The notes: generated by a model from the letters alone, not told the origin. Shown: positions 24,811-33,489, numbered from the stretch's first letter. The stretch is DNA of 51,775 nucleotides from Nevskiaceae bacterium (GCA_021731445.1 JAKFXK010000026.1:1-51775); one strand, 5' to 3'. Numbers and translations: made by a program.

Positions 24811-26073
24811 CTAGGTCTTGCTTGCCGCCGCTTTCTTCGCCCCGAGCCGCTTTGCGATCTCCTGATAGATCGCCGGATGGTTGAGCAACTGCATGTGATG
24901 CGCGCTGTAGAGCACGGCGGTATCGGCATCCGCCAATTCGCGCGCGGTGCTGCTGGGCAGCTTCACCAGCCCATCGCCAACCGCCTTGCCCAACCAGTGA
25001 TGCTCGTCAATGCCGATGCTGCTGCCGATGAAGTGGTATTTCACACTCTCGATGCGGGGAACCTCGGTGCGGGCATCGGCCGTCAGCTCTTCGGCGCTGC
25101 GCTTCTTCCAGTGTTCATCGGCGACAAAGCCATGCCGCAGGTCGCGGATGCCATCGCTGCGCACGGCCAGCACTTTCGCTAGGGGGCGCGAGAGAGGAAA
25201 GGCATCCAGTACGGGTGTGGCGGCATGGACAAATCGTTCCAGTGGCGCGCCCGTGTGTGGCGTGCCCAGGCAGATGATGTGCGACACCTTTTGCGGCCAA
25301 GTCATGTTGGACTTCGCTGCCTTGTACGCCGCCGAGCGCGCCACCAGTCCGCCCATGCTGTGGCCGATCAGCACCACCTCGCTTACCGACACCGGCCACA
25401 AGCGAACCAGCTTGTCGATCTGCCGCGCCAGCGTGCGGCCATTGAGCGAGATGTGCAGGCCGGAGTTGTAGCGCACGTAGAGCGGTGCATAACCCTTGGC
25501 CGTAAGCTGATCGCCATAGGGCGTGTGCTGCTCGGCATACAGCCGCCAGCTGTGCTCGTTGCAGCAGAGGCCATGCATGAAGATCACCAGCTTGCCGGTA
25601 GCTTCAGGGTAAGTCGCCGCCAGCACGGGTGCTGTGAGCGTGGTGCGGTGGCCCTCGCGGTAGAAGCCGAGCTTTACCCGCAGCGGATTGCGCTCCTGCG
25701 ACATCGCATCGCCAATCAGTCCGCTGATGGCGCTCACCACGTTGTCGCGGGCAATGGCAGGGGGTGTCACGGCCAGCGCGGTCTGGGTGGCGGGCTGAAA
25801 GTTGCGCTCCGCCGCCTTCAGGGCCACATCGGCCTGCTTGAACAACGCGCCGCCGATGCCCTTGATGACGCCGTAGACGCCATCGGTGATGCCATCGTGG
25901 ATGTTGCGTGTGCCCTCGCTGCTGTCTTTCACGCCGGGCACAGCCGGCATGGCGTTGAAGGGCATGTCCGAGATGGCGCGATGGAACTCGTGGATGCGGG
26001 AGGTGAGGTGCTCGAAGGCCTTGCCCGCGAGCTTTACCGAGCCGCGAATCTCGCCGATGCGATTGTTGGCCAT
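24811..26073 (-). CDS. Alpha/beta hydrolase, PGAP1/lipase-like
   Basis: The product has 420 residues. The N-terminal 150 residues are a helical region without a known domain. The hydrolase part follows, with oxyanion-loop MHGLCCNEHSW, the nucleophile elbow GHSMGG, CLGTPHTGAP and a late His region (YSAHHMQLLNHP). These are the features of lipases and PGAP1-like esterases, whose Ser nucleophile sits in GHSMG. There is no signal peptide, so it is probably cytoplasmic or peripheral. The gene diverges from the unknown gene at 26195 across a 121-bp gap. Confidence 0.88.
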   Translation of the reverse strand: MANNRIGEIRGSVKLAGKAFEHLTSRIHEFHRAISDMPFNAMPAVPGVKDSSEGTRNIHDGITDGVYGVIKGIGGALFKQADVALKAAERNFQPATQTALAVTPPAIARDNVVSAISGLIGDAMSQERNPLRVKLGFYREGHRTTLTAPVLAATYPEATGKLVIFMHGLCCNEHSWRLYAEQHTPYGDQLTAKGYAPLYVRYNSGLHISLNGRTLARQIDKLVRLWPVSVSEVVLIGHSMGGLVARSAAYKAAKSNMTWPQKVSHIICLGTPHTGAPLERFVHAATPVLDAFPLSRPLAKVLAVRSDGIRDLRHGFVADEHWKKRSAEELTADARTEVPRIESVKYHFIGSSIGIDEHHWLGKAVGDGLVKLPSSTARELADADTAVLYSAHHMQLLNHPAIYQEIAKRLGAKKAAASKT

Positions 26074-26194
26074 ACGCTCCTCCGAAGACGTGTGTTTTGG
26101 TCAGCAATGACTGTAACCCGATGCCCGTGCCGTGTGCGGCTGGCGCGGCACTTGCACGGCATTCCGTGCCGGCCTCTTTACAAGGAGCACATTC

Positions 26195-26881
26195 ATGCAG
26201 ACGCCAGACTTCGCCCAGCTCAGCCATCCCGCGCTGCCGCCCCGGGATATCAATTTCCTGCTGTCGAACTTCCCCGGCCAGGTGGATGTGCCACGCGCCG
26301 TCACCGAGATGGGCCAGTTCTTCAACACGCTGGACTCGATCCTCGATGCCGACTACATCTACAAGGCGCTGCGCGATGCCGACACCCTCGACCTGCCGGT
26401 GTCGCCACAACTCTGGTTCGAGGTGATGCTGCGCCACGCCATGCCCGCACGCCGGAACCGGCAAGAGCAGCACGCGCTGCATTACATCGCCCATCTGCTC
26501 GCCCTGTTCGGCCGCACTGAACGCCTGCGGCAGGTGCAGGCGGGCGACGACACTGCCTACGACTATCTGGTTGATCTCGTCGCCGAGGAGCAGGCTGCCC
26601 AAACGCAGCGGCAGTTCATCGTGCAGGCCCACATCGCCAACTACGCGCTGTTTCTCGGCGGCGTCTGTGCGGAGTGGATAGAGCACCGCCACCGCTACGC
26701 CAATCGCCCCGTCACCATCGACTATTACCGCGACATGGGCGCTTCGCGCTTCCATGCGGCATCAAAGCATCCGCTGGCGCAGGAGTTTGGCTTGAGCAAT
26801 ACCTATCGTGAGCTGGCGCAGCGCTTCGACTACTACCGCGAGGGCTTGGAGAAGATGGCCGCAACGCATCTTTACCATTAG
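26195..26881 (+). CDS. Conserved-looking cytoplasmic protein of unknown function
   Basis: The product has 228 residues. The start at 26195 is firmly set by AAGGAG about 10 nt upstream. The sequence is soluble and helical, rich in aromatic and acidic residues (DADYIYKALRDADTLDLPVS, HYIAHLLALFGRTERLRQV, NYALFLGGVCAEWIEHRHRY) and ends EGLEKMAATHLYH. I recognise no domain. It precedes the atu-like genes by 105 bp on the same strand but has a promoter-sized gap after it, so membership of that operon is uncertain. Confidence 0.75.
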   Translation: MQTPDFAQLSHPALPPRDINFLLSNFPGQVDVPRAVTEMGQFFNTLDSILDADYIYKALRDADTLDLPVSPQLWFEVMLRHAMPARRNRQEQHALHYIAHLLALFGRTERLRQVQAGDDTAYDYLVDLVAEEQAAQTQRQFIVQAHIANYALFLGGVCAEWIEHRHRYANRPVTIDYYRDMGASRFHAASKHPLAQEFGLSNTYRELAQRFDYYREGLEKMAATHLYH

Positions 26882-26986
26882 CAAGAGCAGTCTGATGCTC
26901 GTCCAGTAAACGATATTGTTCGTGAAAAGGTGGGTGATACCTGATTAAATGGCGATAACAAAAGGCTGTAATCCAAGAGGACGGAA

Positions 26987-28612
26987 ATGCCTGTTATCGA
27001 ATCCAAGATTGATGTGAACGGCGAGTCGTTCAAGGCCAACCGTGAGGGCATGCTCAAGTTCGTCGAAGACTGGCGGGCCATCGAGCAGAAAGGCCGAGAC
27101 GAGGAAGAAACCAAGCGCGCGCGTTTCCACAAGCGCAACCAGCTACTGCCGCGCGAGCGCGTGCACCTGATGCTCGACCGTGGCTCGCCCTGGCTGGAGT
27201 TCTCGACTCTCTGCGGCTACAAGCTGCACGACGACAAGGATGGCTCGCTGGCCGGCGGCAACATGATTGCCGGCATCGGCTACGTCAGCGGCATGCGCTG
27301 CTTCGTGGTGGCGTCCAACTCGGCCATCAAGGGCGGCACCATGACGCCCTGGGGTGTGCAGAAAACCCTGCGCCTGCAGGAGATCGCCCTGCAGCAGAAG
27401 CTGCCGGTGGTGTCGATGATCGAATCCGGCGGGGCCAACCTGCTGTATCAGGCGGAGCTGTTCATCCCCGGCGGCAAGACCTTTGCCAACCAGTGCCGGC
27501 TTTCTGCCGCCGGCATCCCGCAGGTGACGGTGGTGCATGGCTCGTCCACTGCTGGCGGCGCCTACATGCCCGGCCTGTCTGACTATGTGGTCATGGTACG
27601 CAAGAACGCCAAGGTGTTCCTGGCCGGCCCGCCGCTGCTCAAGGCCGCGACGGGCGAGATTGCGCTCGACGAAGACTTGGGCGGTGCCGACATGCACTGC
27701 TCAGTGGCTGGCACGGCTGAGTTTCTGGCGCAGAACGATGGCGATGCCATCCGCATCGCGCGCGAGATCGTCAAGAACATCAACTGGAACCAGCAGAAGC
27801 CGCGCCTCGAACTGTTGCCGGTGCGAGCGCCGCTCTACGACGCGGAAGAGATCTGCGGCGTGATGCCGCCGGACTACAAGCGCCCGGTCGACTGCCGCGA
27901 GATCATTGCGCGTCTCGTTGATGGCTCGGAGTTTCTCGACTACAAATCCGAATACGACCAGCAGACCATCTGCGGCCGCGCGGTGATCCAGGGCCATCAG
28001 GTCGGCATCATCAGCAACAACGGGCCGATCACGGTGAAGGGCGCGACCAAGGCAGGGCAGTTCATACAGCAGTGCTGCCAGTCCAATACGCCGATCATTT
28101 ACCTGATGAACACCACCGGCTACATGGTGGGCACCGAGAGCGAGCAGGCGGGCATCGTCAAGCACGGCAGCAAGATGATCCAGGCTGTCGCCAATGCCAC
28201 GGTGCCGCAGATCACCATCGTCATGGGCGGCAGTTTCGGCGCCGGCAACTACGGCATGTGCGGCCGCGGCTTTGGCCCGCACTTCATCTTCGCCTGGCCC
28301 AACAGCCGCACCAGCGTCATGGGTGGTGAGCAGGCGGCGAAGGTGATGACGGTGATCACCCGCGCGAAGCTCGAAGGCGAGGGCAAGCCCGTGAGCGAAG
28401 AGGATGAGAAGCGGCTGGCGATCGTCGAGAGCAACATCGTCAAGCAGTTCGACCGCGAGTCGCATGCCTTCGCCGCCACCGCGCGCCTGTTCGATGATGG
28501 TCTGATCGACCCGCGCGATACCCGCAAGGTTCTGGGTCTGTGCCTCTCCGTCTGCCGCGAGGCGAAAGCCCGCCAGACCTACCCCAACAGTTTTGGCGTG
28601 GCGCGTCTCTAA
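26987..28612 (+). CDS. atuC: Acyl-CoA carboxylase beta subunit, geranyl-CoA carboxylase (AtuC) type
   Basis: The product has 541 residues, a biotin-dependent carboxyltransferase with both crotonase-like halves. It carries the carboxyl group from biotin to a 3-methyl-2-enoyl-CoA. Oxyanion regions are seen at MIESGGANLLYQAELF with GSSTAGGAY and at GGSFGAGNYGMCGRG. YKLHDDKDGS, FIFAWPNSRTSVMGG and the C-terminal NSFGVARL match AtuC (geranyl-CoA carboxylase) better than methylcrotonyl-CoA carboxylase LiuB, which has WMWPNARISVMGG and ends FGVFRM. A dual role or leucine catabolism is the alternative. AAGAGGACGG is the ribosome site. It is the first gene of an atuC-D-E-F order. Confidence 0.85.
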   Translation: MPVIESKIDVNGESFKANREGMLKFVEDWRAIEQKGRDEEETKRARFHKRNQLLPRERVHLMLDRGSPWLEFSTLCGYKLHDDKDGSLAGGNMIAGIGYVSGMRCFVVASNSAIKGGTMTPWGVQKTLRLQEIALQQKLPVVSMIESGGANLLYQAELFIPGGKTFANQCRLSAAGIPQVTVVHGSSTAGGAYMPGLSDYVVMVRKNAKVFLAGPPLLKAATGEIALDEDLGGADMHCSVAGTAEFLAQNDGDAIRIAREIVKNINWNQQKPRLELLPVRAPLYDAEEICGVMPPDYKRPVDCREIIARLVDGSEFLDYKSEYDQQTICGRAVIQGHQVGIISNNGPITVKGATKAGQFIQQCCQSNTPIIYLMNTTGYMVGTESEQAGIVKHGSKMIQAVANATVPQITIVMGGSFGAGNYGMCGRGFGPHFIFAWPNSRTSVMGGEQAAKVMTVITRAKLEGEGKPVSEEDEKRLAIVESNIVKQFDRESHAFAATARLFDDGLIDPRDTRKVLGLCLSVCREAKARQTYPNSFGVARL

Positions 28613-28630
28613 CGCCCGCAAGGATCAACC

Positions 28631-29794
28631 ATGCAATACACACCAGAACATCAAAGCCTCTACGACACCACCCGGCGCTATGTCGAAGAGCAGATCAACC
28701 CCCATTGCGTGCAGTGGGAAAAAGACGGGATGTGGCCTGCGAAGACCGTGCTCAAGGGCATGGGCGACCTGGGCCTGCTCGGCATCTCCAAGCCGGAAGA
28801 GGTGGGCGGCCTGGGCCTCGACTACAGCTACCAGATCGCTTTTGCCGAAGCGCTGGGCCACTGCAGCGTCGGCGGCATTCCGATGGCTATCGGCGTGCAG
28901 ACCGATATGTGCACGCCGGCCCTCGCACGCTATGGCAACGACTATCTGAAAGAGAACTATCTCAAGCCCTCCATCACCGGCGATCTGGTCGGCGCGATTG
29001 GTGTCAGTGAGCCCGGTGCCGGCAGCGACGTGGCCGGCATCAAGACCACGGCGGTGCGCGACGGCGATGATTACCTCATCAACGGCAGCAAGATGTGGAT
29101 CACCAGCGGCACCCAGGCCGATTGGGTCTGCCTGCTCTGCAATACCGGCGAGACGCCAGACGGCGGTCGTCACGGCAACAAGAGCCTCATCGTCGTGCCG
29201 CTCGATGCCAAGGGTGTCGATCGCAACACCAAGCTCGACAAGCTGGGCCAGCGCAGCAGCGATACGGCGATCATGTTCTTCGACAACGTCCGCGTGCCGG
29301 CGAAACATCTGGTGGGGCAGGAGGGCAAGGGCTTCATCTATCAGATGGAGCAGTTCCAGCACGAGCGCCTGTTCCTGTCGGCCAGCATCATCGTCGCGAT
29401 GGAAAAATGTGTGAGCGAGACAGCGGCCTACACGCGCCAGCGCAAGGCTTTTGGCGGCTCGATCCTCGATAACCAGGTGGTGCAGTTCAAGCTCGCCCAG
29501 ATGCAGACCGAACTCGAAGGTCTGCGCGCACTGACTTACCGCGCAGTCGAGCTGATGCTGAAAGGTGAGGACGTGACGCTACTGGCCTCGATGGCGAAAT
29601 TGAAGGCCGGCCAACTCGGCCGAGAAGTGCCGGATGCCTGTCTGCAGTACTGGGGCGGCCAGGGCTTCATGTGGGAGAACTATGTCAGCCAGATGTACCG
29701 TGACCTGCGCCTGCATGCGATTGGCGGCGGCGCCGATGAAGTGATGCTGGGCATCATCAGCAAGCGGCTGGGCTTCGGCAAGAAGAGGGCTTGA
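28631..29794 (+). CDS. atuD: Acyl-CoA dehydrogenase, citronellyl-CoA dehydrogenase (AtuD) type
   Basis: The product has 387 residues with the usual three domains; FAD-binding motifs are GAIGVSEPGAGSDVAG and WITSGTQADW. In short- and medium-chain enzymes the catalytic Glu lies in a C-terminal IYEGT motif, but here that place reads IGGGA (364-368). The likely base is Glu245 in QFQHERLFLSA, the site used by isovaleryl-CoA dehydrogenase, which handles branched substrates. This fits oxidation of citronellyl-CoA to geranyl-CoA. The gene follows atuC by 18 bp. The downstream gap holds repeat copies 4 and 5. Confidence 0.85.
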   Translation: MQYTPEHQSLYDTTRRYVEEQINPHCVQWEKDGMWPAKTVLKGMGDLGLLGISKPEEVGGLGLDYSYQIAFAEALGHCSVGGIPMAIGVQTDMCTPALARYGNDYLKENYLKPSITGDLVGAIGVSEPGAGSDVAGIKTTAVRDGDDYLINGSKMWITSGTQADWVCLLCNTGETPDGGRHGNKSLIVVPLDAKGVDRNTKLDKLGQRSSDTAIMFFDNVRVPAKHLVGQEGKGFIYQMEQFQHERLFLSASIIVAMEKCVSETAAYTRQRKAFGGSILDNQVVQFKLAQMQTELEGLRALTYRAVELMLKGEDVTLLASMAKLKAGQLGREVPDACLQYWGGQGFMWENYVSQMYRDLRLHAIGGGADEVMLGIISKRLGFGKKRA

Positions 29795-29799
29795 CTCTC

Positions 29800-29838
29800 G
29801 TCACTCCCGCTTTAGCCAAACGCCTGCGCGGAAATGAC
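29800..29838. repeat. Dispersed repeat module, copy 4 (short form)
   Basis: This 39-bp copy begins GTCACTCCCGCTTTAGCC and ends GCGGAAATGAC, 5 bp after the atuD stop. It matches the right half of copy 1 (19339-19377) and lacks the outer left arm. Confidence 0.75.
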
Positions 29839-29922
29839 AAGCGAAGACGAGAAGCTAAAGAGGGCGAGAAAATAGGGTGAAACGGTTCTCAATTTACATC
29901 GCAGATGTCACTTTGTAATGCT

Positions 29923-30021
29923 GTCATTCCCGCGCAGGCGGGAATCCAGTTGTTCTTTTGATTGCGATTTTCTGTGTGAACATCAACAGCAAAACTGGAT
30001 TCCCGCCTACGCGGGAATGAC
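29923..30021. repeat. Dispersed palindromic repeat, copy 5 (atuE leader)
   Basis: It is a well-preserved 99-bp unit with arms GTCATTCCCGCGCAGGCGGG and GATTCCCGCCTACGCGGGAA and a CCAGTT...AACTGG inner pair. It ends 5 bp before the atuE ATG, so its GCGGGA end is the only purine-rich sequence available as ribosome site for atuE. Confidence 0.9.
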
Positions 30022-30026
30022 AAGAC

Positions 30027-30845
30027 ATGATGGAATTACCTGAAACCAAGACCCTGCTCACCCGCTTCGATGGGGGCGTGCTGCATGTCACCTTCAATCG
30101 CCCCGAATCCCGCAACTCCATGTCACCGGAGATGCTGACGGACATCGAAGCCGTGTTCGCGGCCATCACCACGGATCGCAGCGTGCGTGCCGTGGTGCTG
30201 CGCGGTGCGGGCGGACACTTCTGCGCCGGTGCTGATCTCAAGGGGATGCTGGCGGCCGGCATGAAGCCACCTGCACCCGGTGAGCCGGATGGCATCGCCA
30301 ACATGAACCGCAGCTTCGGCACCATGCTGCGCAGCGTGCAGAACGCGCCGCAGGTGGTGATTGCTATCTGCGAGGGTGCAGTGCTCGGCGGCGGCTTTGG
30401 CCTCGCCTGCGTCAGCGATATTGCCTTCGCGCACACCGAGGCCAAGTTTGGCCTGCCTGAAACCACACGCGGCCTGCCGCCAGCGCAGATCGCGCCCTTC
30501 GTGGTGGAGCGCATCGGCCTCACGCAGACCCGCCGGCTTGCACTGACCGGCGCACAGTTTCGTGGTGCCGAGGCGCTGCGGTTAGGCTTGGTGCATGAGG
30601 GCTTCGCCAACGAAGACGAGCTGCAAGCCAGGCTGGCCGAGACCATCCAGAAAGTGCTGCACTGCGCACCTGAGGCCAATGCCGTCACCAAGGCGATCCT
30701 GTTGCAGGCGGGCAAGGTCGATCTCGATCAGGTGCTGGATCAGGCCGCTGCCAAGTTCGCAGCCTGCGCGCGCGGCCCTGAAGCACCAGAAGGCATCACC
30801 GCCTTCGTTCAGAAGCGCGCCCCAAAATGGGCGAACCCCACATGA
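30027..30845 (+). CDS. atuE: Enoyl-CoA hydratase family, isohexenylglutaconyl-CoA hydratase (AtuE) type
   Basis: The product has 272 residues with a crotonase fold. Oxyanion-hole segments are HFCAGADLKGM and EGAVLGGGFGLACVSD. The stretch FGLPETTRGLPPAQIAPFVV and the C-terminal FVQKRAPKWA agree with what I recall of Pseudomonas AtuE, which hydrates isohexenylglutaconyl-CoA in citronellol breakdown. The start could be 30027 or 30030. The only ribosome-like sequence is GGGA in the end of a dispersed repeat 10 nt upstream. An intergenic region of 232 bp, largely repeat, separates it from atuD, so transcription from atuD may be interrupted or a new promoter used. Confidence 0.85.
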   Translation: MMELPETKTLLTRFDGGVLHVTFNRPESRNSMSPEMLTDIEAVFAAITTDRSVRAVVLRGAGGHFCAGADLKGMLAAGMKPPAPGEPDGIANMNRSFGTMLRSVQNAPQVVIAICEGAVLGGGFGLACVSDIAFAHTEAKFGLPETTRGLPPAQIAPFVVERIGLTQTRRLALTGAQFRGAEALRLGLVHEGFANEDELQARLAETIQKVLHCAPEANAVTKAILLQAGKVDLDQVLDQAAAKFAACARGPEAPEGITAFVQKRAPKWANPT

Positions 30846-30862
30846 ACACATAGGATTTCGCC

Positions 30863-31213
30863 ATGCTCAAGACCCATCAAACCACTGCAGTACTGATCTT
30901 CTGTGCCGCCTTGCTGTCTGCCTGCGCGACCGGCCCCGAAACAGTGACGCTGGCGCGTGAAACCGTGTTGTATCGCTGCGCGGGCGATGTCGAAATGGGC
31001 GTGATCTATTCCGGCCGTGCGACGGGCATGCAAGGCACGGCGGAGCTGATCTGGGATGCCAAGAGCTTTCCGCTCAAGCAGGAGCTCAGCGGTAGCGGCG
31101 CGCGATACACCGATGGCACGCTGACGCTCGTCACCAAGGGTGACGAGGCTTTCGTCGAGAAGGCCGGTGAAGTGGTGATGAAAGACTGCAACGCGAAAGC
31201 GGCTGCGCCATAA
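30863..31213 (+). CDS. MliC-type lipoprotein (lysozyme inhibitor family)
   Basis: The product has 116 residues. A lipoprotein signal ends in LLSAC (Cys21). The rest matches the MliC/PliC domain: VLYRCAGDVEMGVIYSG, GSGARYTDGTLTLVTKGDEA and VMKDC, including the two conserved Cys that form a disulfide. Family members sit in the outer membrane and block C-type lysozyme through the SGxxY-like loop (SGSGARY here). It lies between atuE and atuF with 17-bp and 26-bp gaps, an unexpected passenger in a catabolic operon. Confidence 0.88.
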   Translation: MLKTHQTTAVLIFCAALLSACATGPETVTLARETVLYRCAGDVEMGVIYSGRATGMQGTAELIWDAKSFPLKQELSGSGARYTDGTLTLVTKGDEAFVEKAGEVVMKDCNAKAAAP

Positions 31214-31239
31214 AACAAATCAAGAGGAGCGACGCGAGC

Positions 31240-33234
31240 ATGGCTCAACGATTCAACAAGGTGCTGGTGGCCAACCGCGGCGAGATTGCGCTACGCGTGA
31301 TTCGCGGTGCTGCGAAACTCGGCTACAAGACCGTCGCGGTGTATGCCGATGCCGACGCCAACAGCCTGCCTGTGCTTGAAGCCGATGAGGCGGTGCACAT
31401 CGGTGCCTCGCCTGCGAAAGAGAGCTACCTCGTCATCGAGAAGATCATTGCGGCAGCCAAGACCAGTGGCGCGCAGGCCATTCACCCCGGCTATGGCTTT
31501 CTGAGCGAGCGCGCCGAGTTTGCACAAGCCGTGGCGGATGCGGGGCTGATCTTCATTGGTCCCGATGCGCATTCCATCGAAAAGATGGGCAACAAGTCGG
31601 CCTCCAAGATCCGGATGATCGCGGCGGGCGTGCCCTGTGTGCCGGGCTATCAGGGTGATGACCAGACCGATGAGACGCTGGTGGCCGAGGCCGTCAAGGC
31701 GGGCCTGCCCGTGATGGTGAAGGCCGCTGCGGGTGGTGGTGGTCGCGGCATGCGCCTGGTGTTCGAGCAGAAGGATTTGCTTGCGGCCGTGCAGTCGGCT
31801 CGCAGCGAGGCCAGCAATGCTTTCGGCAGCGGTCAGCTATTGATCGAAAAAGCCGTGATGAATGCGCGGCATGTCGAGATCCAGGTGTTCGGCGACCGGC
31901 ACGGCAACGTCGTGCACTTCGGCGAGCGCGATTGCTCCGTGCAGCGTCGCAACCAGAAAGTCGTTGAAGAAGCACCATCGCCGGCGGTTGATGACTCGCT
32001 GCGCCTGAAAATGGGGGCCGCCGCCGTCGCAGCCGCCAAGGCCGTGCAGTATGTGGGTGCGGGCACCGTCGAGTTCATGCTGGCAAAAGACGGCGCGTTC
32101 TACTTTCTCGAAATGAACACGCGTTTGCAGGTCGAGCATCCGGTGACGGAACTCGTCTACGGCGTCGATCTGGTCGAGTGGCAGCTGCGCATCGCGCAAG
32201 GTGAAACGCTGCCACTGACACAGGAAGAGATTCTCGACAACCGTTTTGGCCACGCCATCGAAGTGCGTCTGTGTGCTGAGGATCCGCTGGACAACTATCT
32301 GCCGCAGACCGGTCCGGTGCTGCGCTGGGCAGCTCCCTCAGGTGAGGGCGTGCGCGTCGATACCTACCTGGAGACGGGTGCGACCGTTAGCCCCTTCTAC
32401 GACTCGATGCAGGCCAAGGTCATCGCCTGGGGCGAAGACCGCGAGACGGCACGCCAAAGGCTGTTGACGGCACTGGACGAAACCCGCTTTCTGGGTCTGG
32501 TCAGCAACAAGGACTACCTGCACGCCATCCTCTCGCATGAGGCGTTTGCGGGTGGCGACTTCAGCACCGGCTTCATCGGCCAGTATTTTCCGCAGGACAT
32601 CATCAACGCCGCCAAGCCGAGTGCGCGGCAGATCGTGCTGGCGGCGGTGGCACTTTATCTGGATGACGCGCGCCGCCTGAGCGAGACGCACCAGATCGAC
32701 GCGGAGATGATCGGCTGGCACAGCTCGCACGAGACCGGCATCGATTTCAAGCTCAAGTGCCGCGACAGCGAGACGGACCTTGAACTGCTCGCGCACGATG
32801 GCCATCTGTTCACGGCCTCGATCGGCGAGAGCAAAGTTGTCATCGACGTGAAGCGCCACAACACGCAGGGTTTTGCCTACATCGCCGACGGTGTGCAGGG
32901 CAAGGCACAGGTCGCGCGTAATGGCGATGCCCTGTGGCTGGAAGCCGAGGGCCAGACCTGGTGCTTCATCGACCGCACACTGGCCCCGGTCGAAGGCCCT
33001 GCCGCAGGCAGCGATGGTCGCCTGCTTGCACACTCCGATGGCAAGGTCGTCGCGGTACATGTGAAGCCAGGCGATCTCGTTGAAAAAGGCCAGACCCTGG
33101 CGGTGCTCGAAGCGATGAAGATGGAGTTCCAGCTGTCGCTGCCAGTGGGTGGCGTCGTCGAAGCTGTCGGTGTCACCGCAGGCACGCAGGTGCGCAACAA
33201 GACCCTGCTGGTGCAGGTGAAGCCTGCGCTGTAG
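31240..33234 (+). CDS. atuF: Acyl-CoA carboxylase alpha (biotin carboxylase/carrier) subunit, AtuF type
   Basis: The product has 664 residues: biotin carboxylase N domain (FNKVLVANRGEIALRVIR), ATP-grasp domain (AAAGGGGRGMRLV, EMNTRLQVEHPVTELVYGVDL) and a C-terminal biotinyl carrier domain with the biotin Lys627 in EAMKMEF. It carboxylates biotin with ATP and bicarbonate and works with the AtuC-like subunit encoded in the same set. Sequence alone does not separate AtuF from LiuD; the assignment rests on the neighbouring atuC, D and E. The ribosome site AAGAGGAGCG is strong. The gene ends the plus-strand set; a dispersed repeat lies about 80 bp downstream. Confidence 0.87.
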   Translation: MAQRFNKVLVANRGEIALRVIRGAAKLGYKTVAVYADADANSLPVLEADEAVHIGASPAKESYLVIEKIIAAAKTSGAQAIHPGYGFLSERAEFAQAVADAGLIFIGPDAHSIEKMGNKSASKIRMIAAGVPCVPGYQGDDQTDETLVAEAVKAGLPVMVKAAAGGGGRGMRLVFEQKDLLAAVQSARSEASNAFGSGQLLIEKAVMNARHVEIQVFGDRHGNVVHFGERDCSVQRRNQKVVEEAPSPAVDDSLRLKMGAAAVAAAKAVQYVGAGTVEFMLAKDGAFYFLEMNTRLQVEHPVTELVYGVDLVEWQLRIAQGETLPLTQEEILDNRFGHAIEVRLCAEDPLDNYLPQTGPVLRWAAPSGEGVRVDTYLETGATVSPFYDSMQAKVIAWGEDRETARQRLLTALDETRFLGLVSNKDYLHAILSHEAFAGGDFSTGFIGQYFPQDIINAAKPSARQIVLAAVALYLDDARRLSETHQIDAEMIGWHSSHETGIDFKLKCRDSETDLELLAHDGHLFTASIGESKVVIDVKRHNTQGFAYIADGVQGKAQVARNGDALWLEAEGQTWCFIDRTLAPVEGPAAGSDGRLLAHSDGKVVAVHVKPGDLVEKGQTLAVLEAMKMEFQLSLPVGGVVEAVGVTAGTQVRNKTLLVQVKPAL

Positions 33235-33312
33235 TGCAAGCGCATAGGGCGGATAAGTACAGCGCATTCGCCACTTCAGCATTGCCCACCCAGGTTAAGA
33301 CGCAGGTCTGAC

Positions 33313-33402
33313 GTCACCCCTGCGCAGGCGGACGGCCAGTTTTTCTTTCAGATCAGAGCGGTTTTACGGCTGCTACTGGATTCCCGCCCACGCGGGAATG
33401 AC
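33313..33402. repeat. Dispersed palindromic repeat, copy 6
   Basis: It is a 90-bp unit starting GTCACCCCTGCGCAGGCGGA and ending GATTCCCGCCCACGCGGGAA plus TGAC. The left arm has diverged from the right. It lies between the convergent atuF and TSP3-OmpA genes. Confidence 0.8.
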
Positions 33403-33454
33403 AGGCTGATGTGTACGCCCTAAATCGAAGTTGCTCTGCTGGCACAGCGACCAT

Positions 33455-33489
33455 AAAAAACCCGGCAGATGTTGCCATCTGCCGGGTTT
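33455..33489 (-). terminator. Rho-independent terminator after the TSP3-OmpA gene
   Basis: A perfect 13-bp stem (plus-strand arms 33458-33470 and 33477-33489, core CCCGGCAGAT / ATCTGCCGGG) with a 6-nt loop is followed on the minus strand by TTTTTT. It begins about 30 bp past the stop at 33519. Confidence 0.92.

Noticed and set aside
26987..33234. Leucine degradation (liu) operon
   Set aside because: The C termini and the WPNSRT motif of the carboxyltransferase, the hydratase sequence and the C-D-E-F order fit atu better. I keep liu as an alternative because no phylogeny could be run.
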